A stretch of 64,000 bases of DNA from Flaccisagitta enflata (Eukaryota; Chaetognatha; Sagittoidea; Aphragmophora). A program made the translations under genes and the position numbers. Positions 1 through 20,064 of this stretch are shown here, piece by piece. The stretch spans positions 51,522,001 to 51,586,000 of the forward strand of contig OZ231128.1 of assembly GCA_965153355.1 (NCBI GenBank), in the 5' to 3' direction. Under the pieces are notes generated by a model. The model made no database searches. It worked only from the letters and a program-made list of their open reading frames with translations, and was not told where the DNA came from. How positions within the stretch are numbered: the stretch's first letter is position 1; each line of letters starts with the position of its first letter.

Positions 1-8463
<8,463 letters not shown>

Positions 8464-8800
8464 TTTTTTGCCATCTTGTATTCCATATTCTATGGGTCGC
8501 TTTGTAAGTTTGTGTGTTGGTCTGTCTGTCTGTAAGTTGGGCCACTGTTAGTATTCTGCCTCAACGCCCCTGTCCGACAACCATGGTATTTGGGTGTGTC
8601 ATTGTACAAAAGTATTTTTGATCAAATCATTGAGATTGGGAAGCATAAATGAAAAAATTAAGGATTAAAAGCTTTTTTTTTCAAATATCATCCAACTTCA
8701 ATTATTTTTAGCGTAAGAGCAGATGGGCAAAATATACATACTTTCAGTGTCTCCACTCAATTTCATTGAAATAAAAGTAAACTTTATTAAAAGAAATATA

Positions 8801-8966
8801 CAGATAAACCCTTCTCTAATTGATTTCACGGGACTAACAAATTTTATCTGTTATAAGCAGAATTCTGTCAGAGCCAATATAAAAAACAGGTGAAGGGGCT
8901 GTGAATTTATATCCATAATACGCATAATTCCGTTTGTGGCGGGTCAGTTAGAGTTAAGTTCAACTG
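8801..8966. mobile_element. TA-flanked mariner-like MITE (degenerate)
   Basis: Ends CAGATAAACCC and AAGTTCAACTG, flanked by TA. Related to 28072-28244 and 30959-31126, with more mismatches between the ends. 166 bp. Confidence 0.45.
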
Positions 8967-9157
8967 TAGTATTTACCAAAAAGATTAAGTATCACTTTTT
9001 CTTATGATTTGTTTGTTGAATGAACAATTAGTACTAAGTTGCAAATAGAATTAGTGCCAGGATATCTAAGTGATTAAACATCATTTAATAGGCAATAATA
9101 TTGATTCAAAATCAATGACACAGGAAAATACAAGTCAAAGAATAAACAAAATATGAA

Positions 9158-9362
9158 AAAACAAGGCCATATACATACCTACCACCCCCCCCGCAGCCAT
9201 ATTTGAAGTCACTTGATAATTTGGGCAGGAGCTGTATGTCCAAAGACCAAAAAAACCCAAAAAAGTAAAGTGTGATGGACAGACCAACGGACGGATCAAC
9301 GGATGGACGGACAGAAAGAGCGACAAAGTGGGGTGCAGAGTCGCGTAGCACTCTACTAAAAA
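9158..9362 (-). mobile_element. Hairpin-end dispersed repeat (AGTCGCG family)
   Basis: Minus-strand copy: TTTTTAGTAGAGTGCTACGC GACT, TCCGTCCATCCG run, ending GGCCTTGTTT. Arms of the end hairpin are partly mismatched (AGTAGAG/CGCGACT). Confidence 0.65.
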
Positions 9363-9458
9363 CACTTAAAGTTTTTAAATTTTTTTTTCTGTGCTGTTTT
9401 ATTTTGATAGCCTCATCAGAAAACCTTTTGCATATTGACACATCCGACCATGATAGCT

Positions 9459-9465
<7 letters not shown>

Positions 9466-9542
<77 letters not shown>

Positions 9543-9760
9543 CAATTAAGCGTGTCACGCACACACACAAACAAACAAACAAATACACATACCGAGCACG
9601 CGCACACACATGAACACATACACACACACTCACAAACACACACACACACATCCCACACGCAAACACACACATACGAACACATACCGAACAAACCCATACA
9701 AATGAGAATGCATGAGCAGATGAGCACACGCATGTACACACACACTTGAGCGCACATAGA
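9466..9760. repeat. CT microsatellite and degenerate CA-rich tract
   Basis: (CT)n at 9466-9538, then imperfect CACA with CATA, CAAA and CACG units to about 9750. Confidence 0.9.
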
Positions 9761-9767
9761 CACCAAA

Positions 9768-10483
9768 TAACGCCTGCGTCGAACCGTGGCTGGGCGTTGT
9801 CTTCGGCATTGACGGCGGGAGAAGCGGCTGCGTTGTCCTCGAGTCTACAGGTGACGAAAATGGCGGCTCTGACGGCGACGTTCTTGGTTGATGAAGTGAC
9901 AATGTTGTCGAGGGGGTTGTGAACGAGGGAAGCGGCGAGCTTGTCTTTGAGGTTGAAGACATTGGCTGTAGAACTGAGGTAAGAGGACGATGCATCGTTG
10001 TCTGTGGCATCGAAAATGGAGGAGGCGTCGTTGTCTGTAGTATTGGGGACAGAGGACGATGCATTGTCTGTGGCATCAAGGACGGAGGAGGAGGCGTCAT
10101 TGTTCGTATCGTTGAGGATGGAGGAAGAAAAGTTCTACAAAGCGTTGGGGATGGGACCAGAAGCTTTTTCATGTTTGGAGTTGAAGACGATGGAAGCACC
10201 AATGTTGTCGTCGATGTCGGCAATTGAAATGACACAGTTGGCTGTGGTTTCGAGAATGGAGGAAGTTGCAGATTTGTCACCGGGTTTGATTGAGGAAGAG
10301 GCGGAGTCTTTCGCGGCATTTGGGACCGGGAAAGTGGCGGTACCTCTCTGGATGATGGAAGCGACTTCGTCCACAAATGTGAGAATGGAGGAAGACGAGG
10401 AGGAAGAGTCATCTTCGGAACAAACCGAGGCTGGGTCAAAGGTTTTGCGGACGGCGGAGACGATTCAAGCGCGGAATTACCAC
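9768..10483 (-). CDS. Possible low-complexity exon, minus strand; frame unresolved
   Basis: About 235 codons with higher GC than the surroundings. One minus frame reads SEDDSSSSSSSILTFVDEV ... DNDASSSYLSSTANVF with recurring DATDNDASSS, and has a single stop (TAG at 10132-10134). A second minus frame is fully open and Pro/Ser/Thr-rich (PSLMPQTMHRPLSPILQTT). A plus frame is open for 162 codons (EEEASLFVSLRMEEEKFY). All come from one degenerate ~27-60-bp repeat whose units keep the frame. Acceptor TTTCAG lies at about 10484. I favour the D/N/A/S frame for its natural residue mix, weakly. It could be an exon of an upstream gene, a pseudogene, or a noncoding minisatellite. Confidence 0.3.
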
Positions 10484-10542
10484 TGAAATTTCCCTTCTAC
10501 GAAATATTTTAGACATGCCGTATTTCTCCTTTTCTCTCTCTT

Positions 10543-10682
10543 CTTTTCTCTCTCTCTCTCTCTTTCTCTTTCTCTTTCTCTTTCTCTTTCTCTTTCTCTT
10601 TCTCTTTCTCTTTCTCTTTCTCTCTCTCTCTCTCTCCCTCTCTCTTGTTGGATGTTGTAAAATCATTCTCTAACTGTCTGTC

Positions 10683-10734
<52 letters not shown>
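10543..10734. repeat. CTTTCT and CT microsatellites
   Basis: CT and TTTCTC units at 10543-10640 and (CT)n at 10687-10734, between the two possible minus-strand coding stretches. Confidence 0.9.
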
Positions 10735-10738
<4 letters not shown>

Positions 10739-10799
10739 GTCTGCAATCAGACTACTTAAGGCCTTAAAAGTTCTGAGTCAAAACGATTGGGGCTTATTT

Positions 10800-11160
10800 C
10801 TAAATAATTTCAAGCAAAAAGGAGAAATACAGTATGAGTTTGCGTCGTCGGTTGAAATGACAGAGAACGCAGCGGCGATCGCTGCTGCCGTTGTTCGCTT
10901 TGTCGATGGGTTGGCGCCACCGTTGATTTTGACGAGGGTGTAAAATCCAAGGATGGAATGAAACTTGCTTTTGTTGAAGAAAGCCCAACATGATGACGAT
11001 AATGAGCGGGTTGCTGTTGCTGTTGTTGTCGATGACATCCAGTGGTTGCTCCTGCTGTTGACCCGCTTCCAGGGATGTAACCTGGGAACATTGCTCTTCC
11101 TCTTCCTCCTCCTTGGCATCGCCCTCCTCCTTCTTCTCCCTCCCACAATATTCCTCGACC
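10800..11160 (-). CDS. Possible minus-strand exon, low confidence
   Basis: Minus-strand acceptor GTTCAG|GTGGTC near 11162 opens a frame VVEEYCGREKKEEGDAKEEE ... QQQEQPLDVIDNNSNSN. A second frame further down reads GFYTLVKINGGANPSTKR and AAAIAAAFSVISTDDANS. The two would need a splice or frameshift to join. Composition is more coding-like than the flanks, but no family is recognised. Confidence 0.25.
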
Positions 11161-11217
11161 ACCTGAACACAGATGAAGGATCTAAGTGGCTTTTTAGGTG
11201 CGACAAAGCACCTCCAT

Positions 11218-11320
11218 AACTGGCTGTGTCCGTCTGTTGGTTGGTCGGTTGGTCGGGTAACGCATTCGTTCGACGATCCACACCGTCGCACCTATTGGCC
11301 TACTTGGCCTTGTTGTAAAA
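11218..11320 (+). mobile_element. Fragment of hairpin-end dispersed repeat
   Basis: GGTTGGTCGGTTGGTCGGG then ACGCATTCGTTCGACG and GGCCTACTTGGCCTTGTT; the same end is seen at 29993-30045. Then 11321-11830 is AT-rich with no gene or repeat I recognise. Confidence 0.5.
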
Positions 11321-11829
11321 GACCAACCCGGCTCGAAAACAGCCGCGGATGGTCAGGCAGGAGTAGTGCACATAATGATGTTACTTGAATGGAAATGATC
11401 TAAAATATTATAAAAGGAACTCTGCGAGGGGCTTGACAGACTCATAGAGGTGTACCTGGGACTAAAAATTCTACATACACGCCCCCATGTGTGAGTTGAA
11501 TGCATGACCTATTCGTGTGCACTTTTCTTCTGACTTATTACATCGTTTTAGTGTAAAAAAAATGAATAGAAAATATTCGGCATGAAAAAAATCCTGAATC
11601 AGCATCAACTCGTCGGACAAATATAAAATTACCAATCATTTTCTTCTCGGATCCATGAAGAGACGATCAAAGTCGTCTTGCCTAGAACGGCTGCAGCTCT
11701 TTTCTCCCTTTCCGTACGACTTTAGAAAAAAAGGAAATTTATTCGCCAGGGAAATTTCCTTCTCGACGACTTAGCCTTTCCGCTCTAAACACAGTACGCA
11801 GCTCAAGAAGGGTGCAGAGAAATACGTCT

Positions 11830-14480
11830 TGTTTAGCGATATGTAAAGCTGGTTAATATGTTGGGCAACTATCCCAGCAGTACCCCCTTCAATCTGGCAG
11901 TACCCCTTATCAATATAAGAAGAGAGCTATAAAAACCTGAATACAAAGTTAGGGAACTATCCCAGCAGTACCCCCTTCAATCTGGCAGTACCCCCTCCAA
12001 ACTTTAGATTGAAGGCTTGAAAAACTGAATAAAAAGTTGGGGAACTATCCCAGCAGTACCCCCTTCAATCTGGCAGTACCCCTTATCAACATAAGAGTGG
12101 AGCTATAAAATCCTGAATACAAAGTTGGGGAACTATCCCAGCAGTACCCCCTTCAATCTGGCAGTACCCCCTTCAAAAACAAGATTGAAAGCTTGAAAAA
12201 CTGAATAAAAAGTTGGGGAACTATCCCAGCAGTACCCCCTTCAATCTGGCAGTACCCCCTTCAAACACGAGATAGAAGTCTTAAAAAACTGATTGCAAAG
12301 CTGGGGAACTATCCCAGCAGTACCCCCTTGAATCTGGCAGTACCCCTTATCAACATAAGAATGGAGCTATAAAAACCTGAATACAAAGTTGGGGAACTAT
12401 CCCAGCAGTACCCCCTTCAATCTGGCAGTACCCCCTCCAAACTTTAGATTGAAGGCTTGAAAAACTGATTAAAAAGTTGGGAAACTATCCCAGCAGTACC
12501 CCCTTCAATCTGGCAGTACCCCATCCAAACTTAGATTGAAGGCTTGAAAAACTGATTAAAAAGTTGGGGAACTATCTCAGCAATACCCCCTTCAATCTGG
12601 CAGTACCCCCTTCAAACACGAGATTGAAGTCTTGAAAAACTGATTAAAAAGCTGGGGAACTATCCCAGCAGTACCCCCTTCAATCTGGCAGTACCCCTTA
12701 TCAACATAAGAGGGGAGCTATAAAAACCTGAATACAAAGTTGGGGAACTATCCCAGCAGTACCCCCTTCAATCTGGCAGTACCCCCTTCAAATACGAGAT
12801 TGAAGGCTTGAAAAACTGAATAAAAAGTTGGGGAACTATCCCAGCAGTACCCCCTTCAATCTGGCAGTACCCCCTTCAAACACGAGATTGAAGTCTTAAA
12901 ACACTGATTACAAAGCTGGGGAACTATCCCAGCAGTACCCCCTTGAATCTGGCAGTACCCCTTATCAACATAAGAATGGAGCTATAAAAACCTGAATACA
13001 AAGTTGGGGAACTATCCCAGCAGTACCCCCTTCAATCTGGCAGTACCCCCTTCAAACACGAGATTGAAGTCTTGAAAAACTGATTAAAAAGCTGGGGAAC
13101 TATCCCAGCAGTACCCCCTTCAATCTGGCAGTACCCCTTATCAACATAAGAGTGGAGCTATAAAAACCTGATTACAAAGTTGGGGAACTATCCCAGCAGT
13201 ACCCCCTTCAATCTGGCAGTACCCCCTCCAAACTTTAGATTGAACTGATTAAAAACTGATTAAAAAGTTGGGAAACTATCCCAGCAGTACCCCCTTCAAT
13301 CTGGCAGTACCCCATCCAAACTTAGACTGAAGGCTGGAAAAACTGATTAAAAAGTTGGGGAACTATCTCAGCAGTACCCCCTTCAATCTGGCAGTACCCC
13401 CTCCAAACTTTAGATTGAAGTCTTGAAAAACTGATTAAAAAGTTGGGAAACTATCCCAGCAGTACCCCCTTCAATCTGGCAGTACCCCATCCAAACATAG
13501 ATTGAAGGCTTGAAAAACTGATTAAAAAGTTGGGGAACTATCTCAGCAGTACCCCCTTCAATCTGGCAGTACCCCCTTCAAACACGAGATTGAAGTCTTG
13601 AAAAACTGATTAAAAAGCTGGGGAACTATCCCAGCAGTACCCCCTTCAATCTGGCAGTACCCCTTATCAACATAAGAGTGGAGCTATAAAAACCTGATTA
13701 CAAAGTTGGGGATCTATCCCAGCAGTACCCTCTTCAATCTGGCAGTACCCCCTTCAAATGTAAGAGTTTAGGCACATAAAGCTGATTAATATGTTGGGGA
13801 ACTATCCCAGCAGTACCCCCTTCAATCTGGCAGTACCCCCTTAAAACAGTTGCTTGAAGGTATAAAAACCTGATTACAAATTTGGGGAACTATCCTAGCA
13901 GTACCCCCTTCAATCTGGCAGTACCCCCTTCTAATGTAAGAGTTGAGGCATATAAAGCTGGTTAATATGTTGAGGAACTATCCCAGCAGTACCCCCTTCA
14001 ATCTGGCAGTACCTCTTATCAACATAAGAAGAGAGCTATAAAAACCTGAATACAAAGTTGGGGAACTATCCCAGCAGTACCCCCTTCAATCTGGCAGTAC
14101 CCCCTCCAAACTTTAGATTGAAGGCTTAAAATACTGATTAAAAAGTTGGGGAACTATCCCAGCAGTACCCCCTTCAATCTGGCAGTACCCCTTATCAACA
14201 TAAGAGTGGAGCTATAAAAACCCGAATACAAAGTTGGGGAACTATCCCAGCAGTACCCCCTTCAATCTGGCAGTACCCCATTCAAAAACGAGATTGAAAG
14301 CTTGAAAAACTGAATAAAAAGTTGGGGAACTATCCCAGCAGTACCCCCTTCAATCTGGCAGTACCCCCTTCAAACAGGAGATTGAAGTCTTAAAAAACTG
14401 ATTACAAAGCTGGGGAACTATCCCAGCAGTACCCCCTTGAATCTGGCAGTACCCCTTATCAACATAAGAATGGAGCTATA
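11830..14480. repeat. 88-bp satellite array, part 1
   Basis: About 30 units of 88 bp. Each has a constant half (GGGGAACTATCCCAGCAGTA, then CCCCCTTCAATCTGGCAGTA) and a variable half of 4-5 types: A (ATAAGAGTGGAGCTATAAAA), B (CACGAGATTGAAGTCTTG), C (CCAAACTTTAGATTGAAGG), D (TGTAAGAGTTTAGGCACAT). The constant half holds a short internal duplication (GCAGTACCCCC twice). The order of types repeats in blocks (D A C A B B A), a higher-order pattern. No open frame of note. Confidence 0.95.
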
Positions 14481-15037
14481 ACAAGTCATCCAAGGATTGC
14501 ACATGGTCAGCGGTACCCGATGCCCTGCTTGGAGTGATAGCTGAAGAAGTGATGTGAGAGCAGGGCAGCGGCCCCAAAGGGCCGATGTCCTGTAGGACAC
14601 AGGGGTGAACCATTACGTACGTCTGTCCTGACAAGGCTGATTAAGGGCCTTGAAGAGCTAATTTTAGGCCTCAAACAACTGATTCTTGGCCGAGTGGGCT
14701 GATTTTGGGCTTGAGAGGACTAATTTGGGGCCTGAGAGGGGCCGGGGGGGGGAGCTAATTTTGTGCCTCTGAGGACTGATTTTTGGCCTGAGTCGGCTGA
14801 TTTTGGGCTTGAGAGGGCTATTTTGGGGCCTGAAAGGGGCCTGAGAGGGGGAGCTAATTTTGGGCCTCAGAGGACTGATTTTTTGCCTGAGTGGGCTGAT
14901 TTTGGGCTTGAGAGGGCTAATTTGGGGCCCAAGAGGGGCCTCGGGGGGGGGGGGGGGACGTACGTACGTACAGACAGACGTACGTAATGGTCCACCCCTG
15001 TGTCCTACAGGACATCGGCCCTTTGGGGCCGCTGCCC
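14481..15037 (+). mobile_element. Structured GC-hairpin element, copy B, inserted in the satellite
   Basis: Begins ACAAGTCATCCAAGGATTGC and TGGTCAGCGGTACCCGATGC, hairpin TGCCCTGC...GCAGGGCA, then GGGCAGCGGCCCCAAAGG and TGTCCTGTAGGACACAGGGG. The core is a degenerate array of 'GGGCTGATTTTGGGCTTGAG' units bounded by poly-G and ACGTACGTACG. The right end is the reverse complement, stopping at GGGCCGCTGCCC. It interrupts a type-A satellite unit (GAGCTATA | AAAAACCTG), so both edges are known within 1-2 bp. No target duplication beyond at most one A. Confidence 0.85.
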
Positions 15038-18000
15038 AAAAACCTGAATACAAAGTTGGGGAACTATCCTAGCAGTACCCCCTTCAATCTGGAAGTACCC
15101 CCTCCAAACTTTAGATTGAAGGCTTGAAAAACTGATTAAAAAGTTGGGAAACTATCCCAGCAGTACCCCCTTCAATCTGGCAGTACCCCATCCAAACTTA
15201 GATTGAAGGCTTGAAAAACTGATTAAAAAGTTGGGGAACTATCTCAGCAGTACCCCCTTCAATCTGGCAGTACCCCCTTCAAACACGAGATTGAAGTCTT
15301 GAAAAACTGATTAAAAAGCTGGGTAACTATCCCAGCAGTACCCCCTTCAATCTGGCAGTACCCCTTATCAACATAAGAGTGGAGCTATAAAAACCTGATT
15401 ACAAAGTTGGGGAACTATCCCAGCAGTACCCTCTTCAATCTGGCAGTACCCCCTTCTAATGTAAGAGTTGAGGCATATAAAGCTGGTTAATATGTTGGGG
15501 AACTATCCCAGCAGTACCCCCTTGAATCTGGCAGTACCCCTTATCAACATAAGAAGAGAGCTATAAAAACCTGAATACAAAGTTGGGGAGCTATCCCAGC
15601 AGTACCCCCTTCAATCTGGCAGTACCCCCTCCAAACTTTAGATTGAAGGCTTAAAATACTGATTAAAAAGTTGGGGAACTATCCCAGCAGTACCCCCTTG
15701 AATCTGGCAGTACCCCTTATCAACATAAGAGTGGAGCTATAAAAACCTGAATACAAGGTTGGGGAACTATCCCAGCAGTACCCCCTTCAATCTGGCAGTA
15801 CCCCCTTCAAACACAAGATTGAAGGCTTGAAAAACTGAATAAAAAGTTGGGGAACTATCCCAGCAGTACCCCCTTCAATCTGTCAGTACCCCCTTAAAAC
15901 ACGAGATTGAAGTCTTAGAAAACTGATTTCAAAGCTGGGGAACTATCCCAGCAGTACCCCCTTGAATCTGGCAGTACCCCTTATCAACATAAGAATGGAG
16001 CTATAAAAACCTGAATACAAAGTTGGGGAACTATCCCAGCAGTACCCCCTTCAATCTGGCAGTACCCCATCCAAACTTAGACTGAAGGCTTGAAAAACTG
16101 ATTAAAAAGTTGGGGAACTATCTCAGCAGTACCCCCTTCAATCTGGCAGTACCCCATCCAAACTTAGACTGAAGGCTTGAAAAACTGATTAAAAAGTTGG
16201 GGAACTATCTCAGCAGTACCCCCTTCAATCTGGCAGTACCCCATCCAAACTTAGATTGAAGGCTTGAAAAACTGATTAAAAAGTTGGGGAACTATCTCAG
16301 CAGTACCCCCTTCAATCTGGCAGTACCCCATCCAAACTTAGATTGAAGGCTTGAAAAACTGATTAAAAAGTTGGGGAACTATCTCAGCAGTACCCCCTTC
16401 AATCTGGGCAGTACTCTTCAAACACGAGAGGATTGGCTATTAAAACTGATAAAAAGTCAGGAACCATCCAGCAGCATTCTTCAATCTGGCAGTACCCCCT
16501 TCAAATGTAAGAGTTTAGGCACATAAAGCTGATTAATATGTTGGGGAACTATCCCAGCAGTACCCCCTTCAATCTGGCAGTACCCCCTTAAAACATTTGC
16601 TTGAAGGTATGAAAACCTGATTACAAATTTGGGGAACTATCCTAGCAGTGCCCCCTTCAATCTGGCAGTACCCCCTCCAAACTTTAGAATGAAGGCTTGA
16701 AAAACAGATTCAAAAAGTTAGAACTATCCCAGCAGTACTCCTTTAATCTGGCAGTACCTCTTATCAATATAAGAGGAGAGCTATAAAATCCTGGATACAA
16801 AGTTGGGGAACTATCCCAGTACCCCTTCAATCTGGCAGTACCCTTCAAAAACAAGATTGAAAGCTTGAAAAACTGAATAAAAAAGTTGGGGAACTATCCT
16901 ACAGTACCCCCCTTCAATCTGGCAGTACCCTCAAAACACGAGATTGAAGTCTTAAAAAACTGATTAAAAAGCTGGGGAACTATCACAGCAGTACCCCCTT
17001 GAATCTGGCAGTACCCCTTATCAACATAAGAATGAAGCTATAAAAACCTGAATACAAAGTTGGGGTACTATCCCAGCAGTACCCCCTTCAATCTGGCAGT
17101 ACCCCCTCAAACTTTAGATTGAAGGCTTAAAAAACTGATTAAAAAGCTGGGGAACTATCCCAGCAGTACCCCCTTCAATCTGGCAGTACCCCTTATCAAC
17201 ATAAGAGTGGAGCTATAAAAACCTGATTACAATGTTGTGGAACTATCCCAGCAGTACCCTCTTCAATCTAGCAGTACCCCCTTCAAATGTAAGAGTTTAG
17301 GCACATAAAGCTGATTAATATGTTGGGGAACTATCCCAGCAGTAGCCCCTTCATTCTGGCAGTACCCCCTTAAAACATTTGCTTGAAGTTATGAAAACCA
17401 GATTACAAATTTGGGGAACTATCCTAGCAGAACCCCCTTCGATCTGGCAGTACCCCCTTCCAATGTAAGAGTTGAGGCATATAAAGCTGGTTAATATGTT
17501 GGGGAACTATCCCAGCAGTACCCCCTCGAATCTGGCAGTACCCCTTATCAACATAAGAAGAGAGCTATAAAAACCTGAATACAAAGTTGGGGAACTATCC
17601 CAGCAGTACCCCCTTCAATCTGGCAGTGCCCCCTCCAAACTTTAGATTGAAGGCTTAAAATACTGATTAAAAAGTTGGGGAACTATCCCAGCAGTACCCC
17701 CTTCAATCTGGCAGTACTTCCTTCATACACAAGATTGAAGTCTTGAAAAACTGATTAAAGGTTGGGAACTATCCCAGCAGTACCCCTTCAATCTGGGAGT
17801 ACCCCTTCATCAACATAAGAATGGAGCTTATAACCTGAATACAAAGTTGGGGAACTATCCTCCAGCAGTACCCCTTCAATCTGGCAGTACCCCCTTCAAC
17901 ACTAAATTGAAGGCTTGAAAAACTGATTAAAAAGTTGGGGAACTATCCCAGCAGTACCCCCTTCAATCTGGCAGTACCCCCTTCAAACACAAGATTGAAG

Positions 18001-18956
18001 TCTTGAAAAACTGATTAAAAAGCTGGGGAACTATCCCAGCAGTACCCCCTTGAATCTGGCAGTACCCCTTACCAACATAAGAAGGAGCCAAAACCTGAAT
18101 ACAAAGTTAGTACTATCCCAGCAGTATCCTTCCTTAATCTAAGTACCCTCCAAACTTTAGATTGAAGGCTTGAAAACTGGTTAAAAAGTTGGGAAACTAT
18201 CCCAGAAAATTTCAATCTCGCAGACCATCCAAACTTAGATTGAAGGCTTGAAAAACTGATTAAAAGTTGGTGAACTATCTCAGCAGTACCTCAATCTGGC
18301 AGCACCCCCTTCAAACACGGGACTGAAGGCTTGAAAAACTGATTAAAAGTTAGGGAACTATCCCAGCAGTACCCTCTTCCATCTGGCAGTACCCCCTTTA
18401 AACTTTAGAGTGGAGTTATAAAAATATGATAAGAATGTTGGGGATCCATTCCAGCAGTACCCCCTTCAATCTGGCAGTACCCCCTTCAAACACGAGATTG
18501 AAGTCCTGAAAAAATGATTAAAAAGCTGGGGAACTATCCCAGCAGTACCCCCTTCAATCTGGCAGTACCCCTTATCAACATAAGAGTGGAGCTATAAAAA
18601 CCTGATTACAAAGTTGGGGAACTATCCCAGCAGTACCCTCTTCAATCTGGCAGTACCCCCTTCAAATGTAAGAGTTTAGGCACATAAAGCTGATTAATAT
18701 GTTGGGGAACTATCCCAGCAGTAGCCCCTTCATTCTGGCAGTACCCCCTTCAAACACGAGATTGAAGGCTTGAAAAACTGATTAAAAAGTTGGGGAACTA
18801 TCCAAGCAGTACCCCTTCAATCTGGCAGTACCTTCAAACACGATTGAAGCCCAAAAACTGATTAAAAAGCTGTAACTATCCGAGCAGTACCTCTTGATTC
18901 TGGCAGTACCTCTTTACCAACATAAGAATGGAGCTATAAAACCCTGGATACAAAGT
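15038..18956. repeat. 88-bp satellite array, part 2
   Basis: The array resumes in the middle of the interrupted type-A unit and runs about 45 more units. It is homogeneous to about 16400, with a run of four near-identical type-C' units at 16050-16400, then decays through short deletions (16400-16480, 16730-16930, 17750-18300, 18790-18956) typical of array edges. It ends where GGATACAAAGT meets unique DNA. Confidence 0.95.
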
Positions 18957-18995
18957 GTACTGGGCTGCTCTGAAGCAAGCAGTGTATGCAGCGGG

Positions 18996-19182
18996 TTACC
19001 AAGTTAAGTCCCTGGCGTCGATGCTTCGCAGCACCGAATGCACGCCAAAACCTGCAAAATTGACCAACAAGTTATCATCAATCATTTCCACTCGATCAAA
19101 GTCAGTATATTTAATTCCGCGGCAGATGGCCCCTACTTGACCTTCTAATAAATTACTAGTTTTCAACTTCATTACTGCTTTT
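18996..19182 (-). CDS. Coding-like fragment, minus strand
   Basis: Open frame AVMKLKTSNLLEGQVGAICR, then GIKYTDFDRVEMIDDNLLVN and VHSVLRSIDARDLTW before a TAA. Balanced residue use unlike the neighbouring repeats; a splice acceptor TTATTAG lies inside. It is boxed between the end of the satellite and structured element C, so it may be a stranded exon of a gene broken by repeats. Family not recognised. Confidence 0.35.
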
Positions 19183-19183
19183 T

Positions 19184-20064
19184 GGGCAGCGGCCCCGAAG
19201 GGCCGATGTCCTGTAGGACACAGGGGTGAATTTCCATACCTCCTTCCGTACGTCCGTCCGTCCCCCCCCCCCTGAAGCTTCCCAAGCCTCCCCATCGAAT
19301 AACATGGGAAATTGATGAAATGCAAACTTCCCATTGAATAACATGGAAAATTGATAAAAAAAATTTAAAAAATACGAAATTCCTATTGAATACACTTTTT
19401 TTTTTTTATAAGAGACCAGTTTATAAGAGACATGAGCCTGAGATTTGCCCAAATTTTAAGAACAAAATAAGAAACAGCCCAGGCTGAGAATTAGTCTTGG
19501 CCGTTTTCAAAAGAACTTTTTTTTTAGTTTTTTATTTTAAACTTGAATTTTATTCAAATTTTTCAGAAATATAAGTTTTTTATCATTAAAAATGATTTCT
19601 TTTTCTAGTTTGACTATGAAATCAGGCATCTAAAAATAAAAAACATGATGATTATCAAGTTTAAGATACAATTGTTATAAATAAGGTATTTCTATACGAT
19701 TTATATATATTTGTAAACATCGAAAAAATTAAGAACACTTTAAGAGAATTTCAGGCTGAAAACGACTGAAAAATTAAGAACACCCAGGCTGATTTCAAAA
19801 AAGTTGTCTCTTATAAAAAAAAAAAAGTGTAAAATGGGAAATTGATGCAAAATGGAAAATATGCAAAACTCCCATTGAATATCATGGAAAATTGCTCCAA
19901 TGGCCTCAAATATGCCCTCCCAGGACGTATAGAAATTCACCCCTGTGTCCTACAGGACATCGGCCTTTTGGGGTCGCTGGCCTGCTCTCACTCCAGTTCT
20001 TCAGCTATCACTCCAAGCAGGGAATCGGGTACCGCTGACCTTGTGTGATCCTTGGATGACTTGT
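19184..20064 (-). mobile_element. Structured GC-hairpin element, copy C
   Basis: Left end GGGCAGCGGCCCCGAAGG; right side GGGTCGCTGG, then the hairpin block, GGGTACCGCTGACC and GATCCTTGGATGACTTGT, so it reads on the minus strand. The core differs from the other copies: repeats of TCCCATTGAATAACATGG and inverted AT-rich blocks (AAATTAAGAACAC, TATAAGAGAC) instead of the usual GGCCTGA array. About 880 bp. Confidence 0.75.

Noticed and set aside
14664-15072. Pro/Lys-rich and Gly/Leu-rich ORFs in element B
   Set aside because: Translations of the core repeat array; not conserved among the eight copies.
11830-18956. CRISPR-like array
   Set aside because: Units are directly adjacent variants of one 88-bp sequence with no unique spacers, in a eukaryotic intron-bearing genome.
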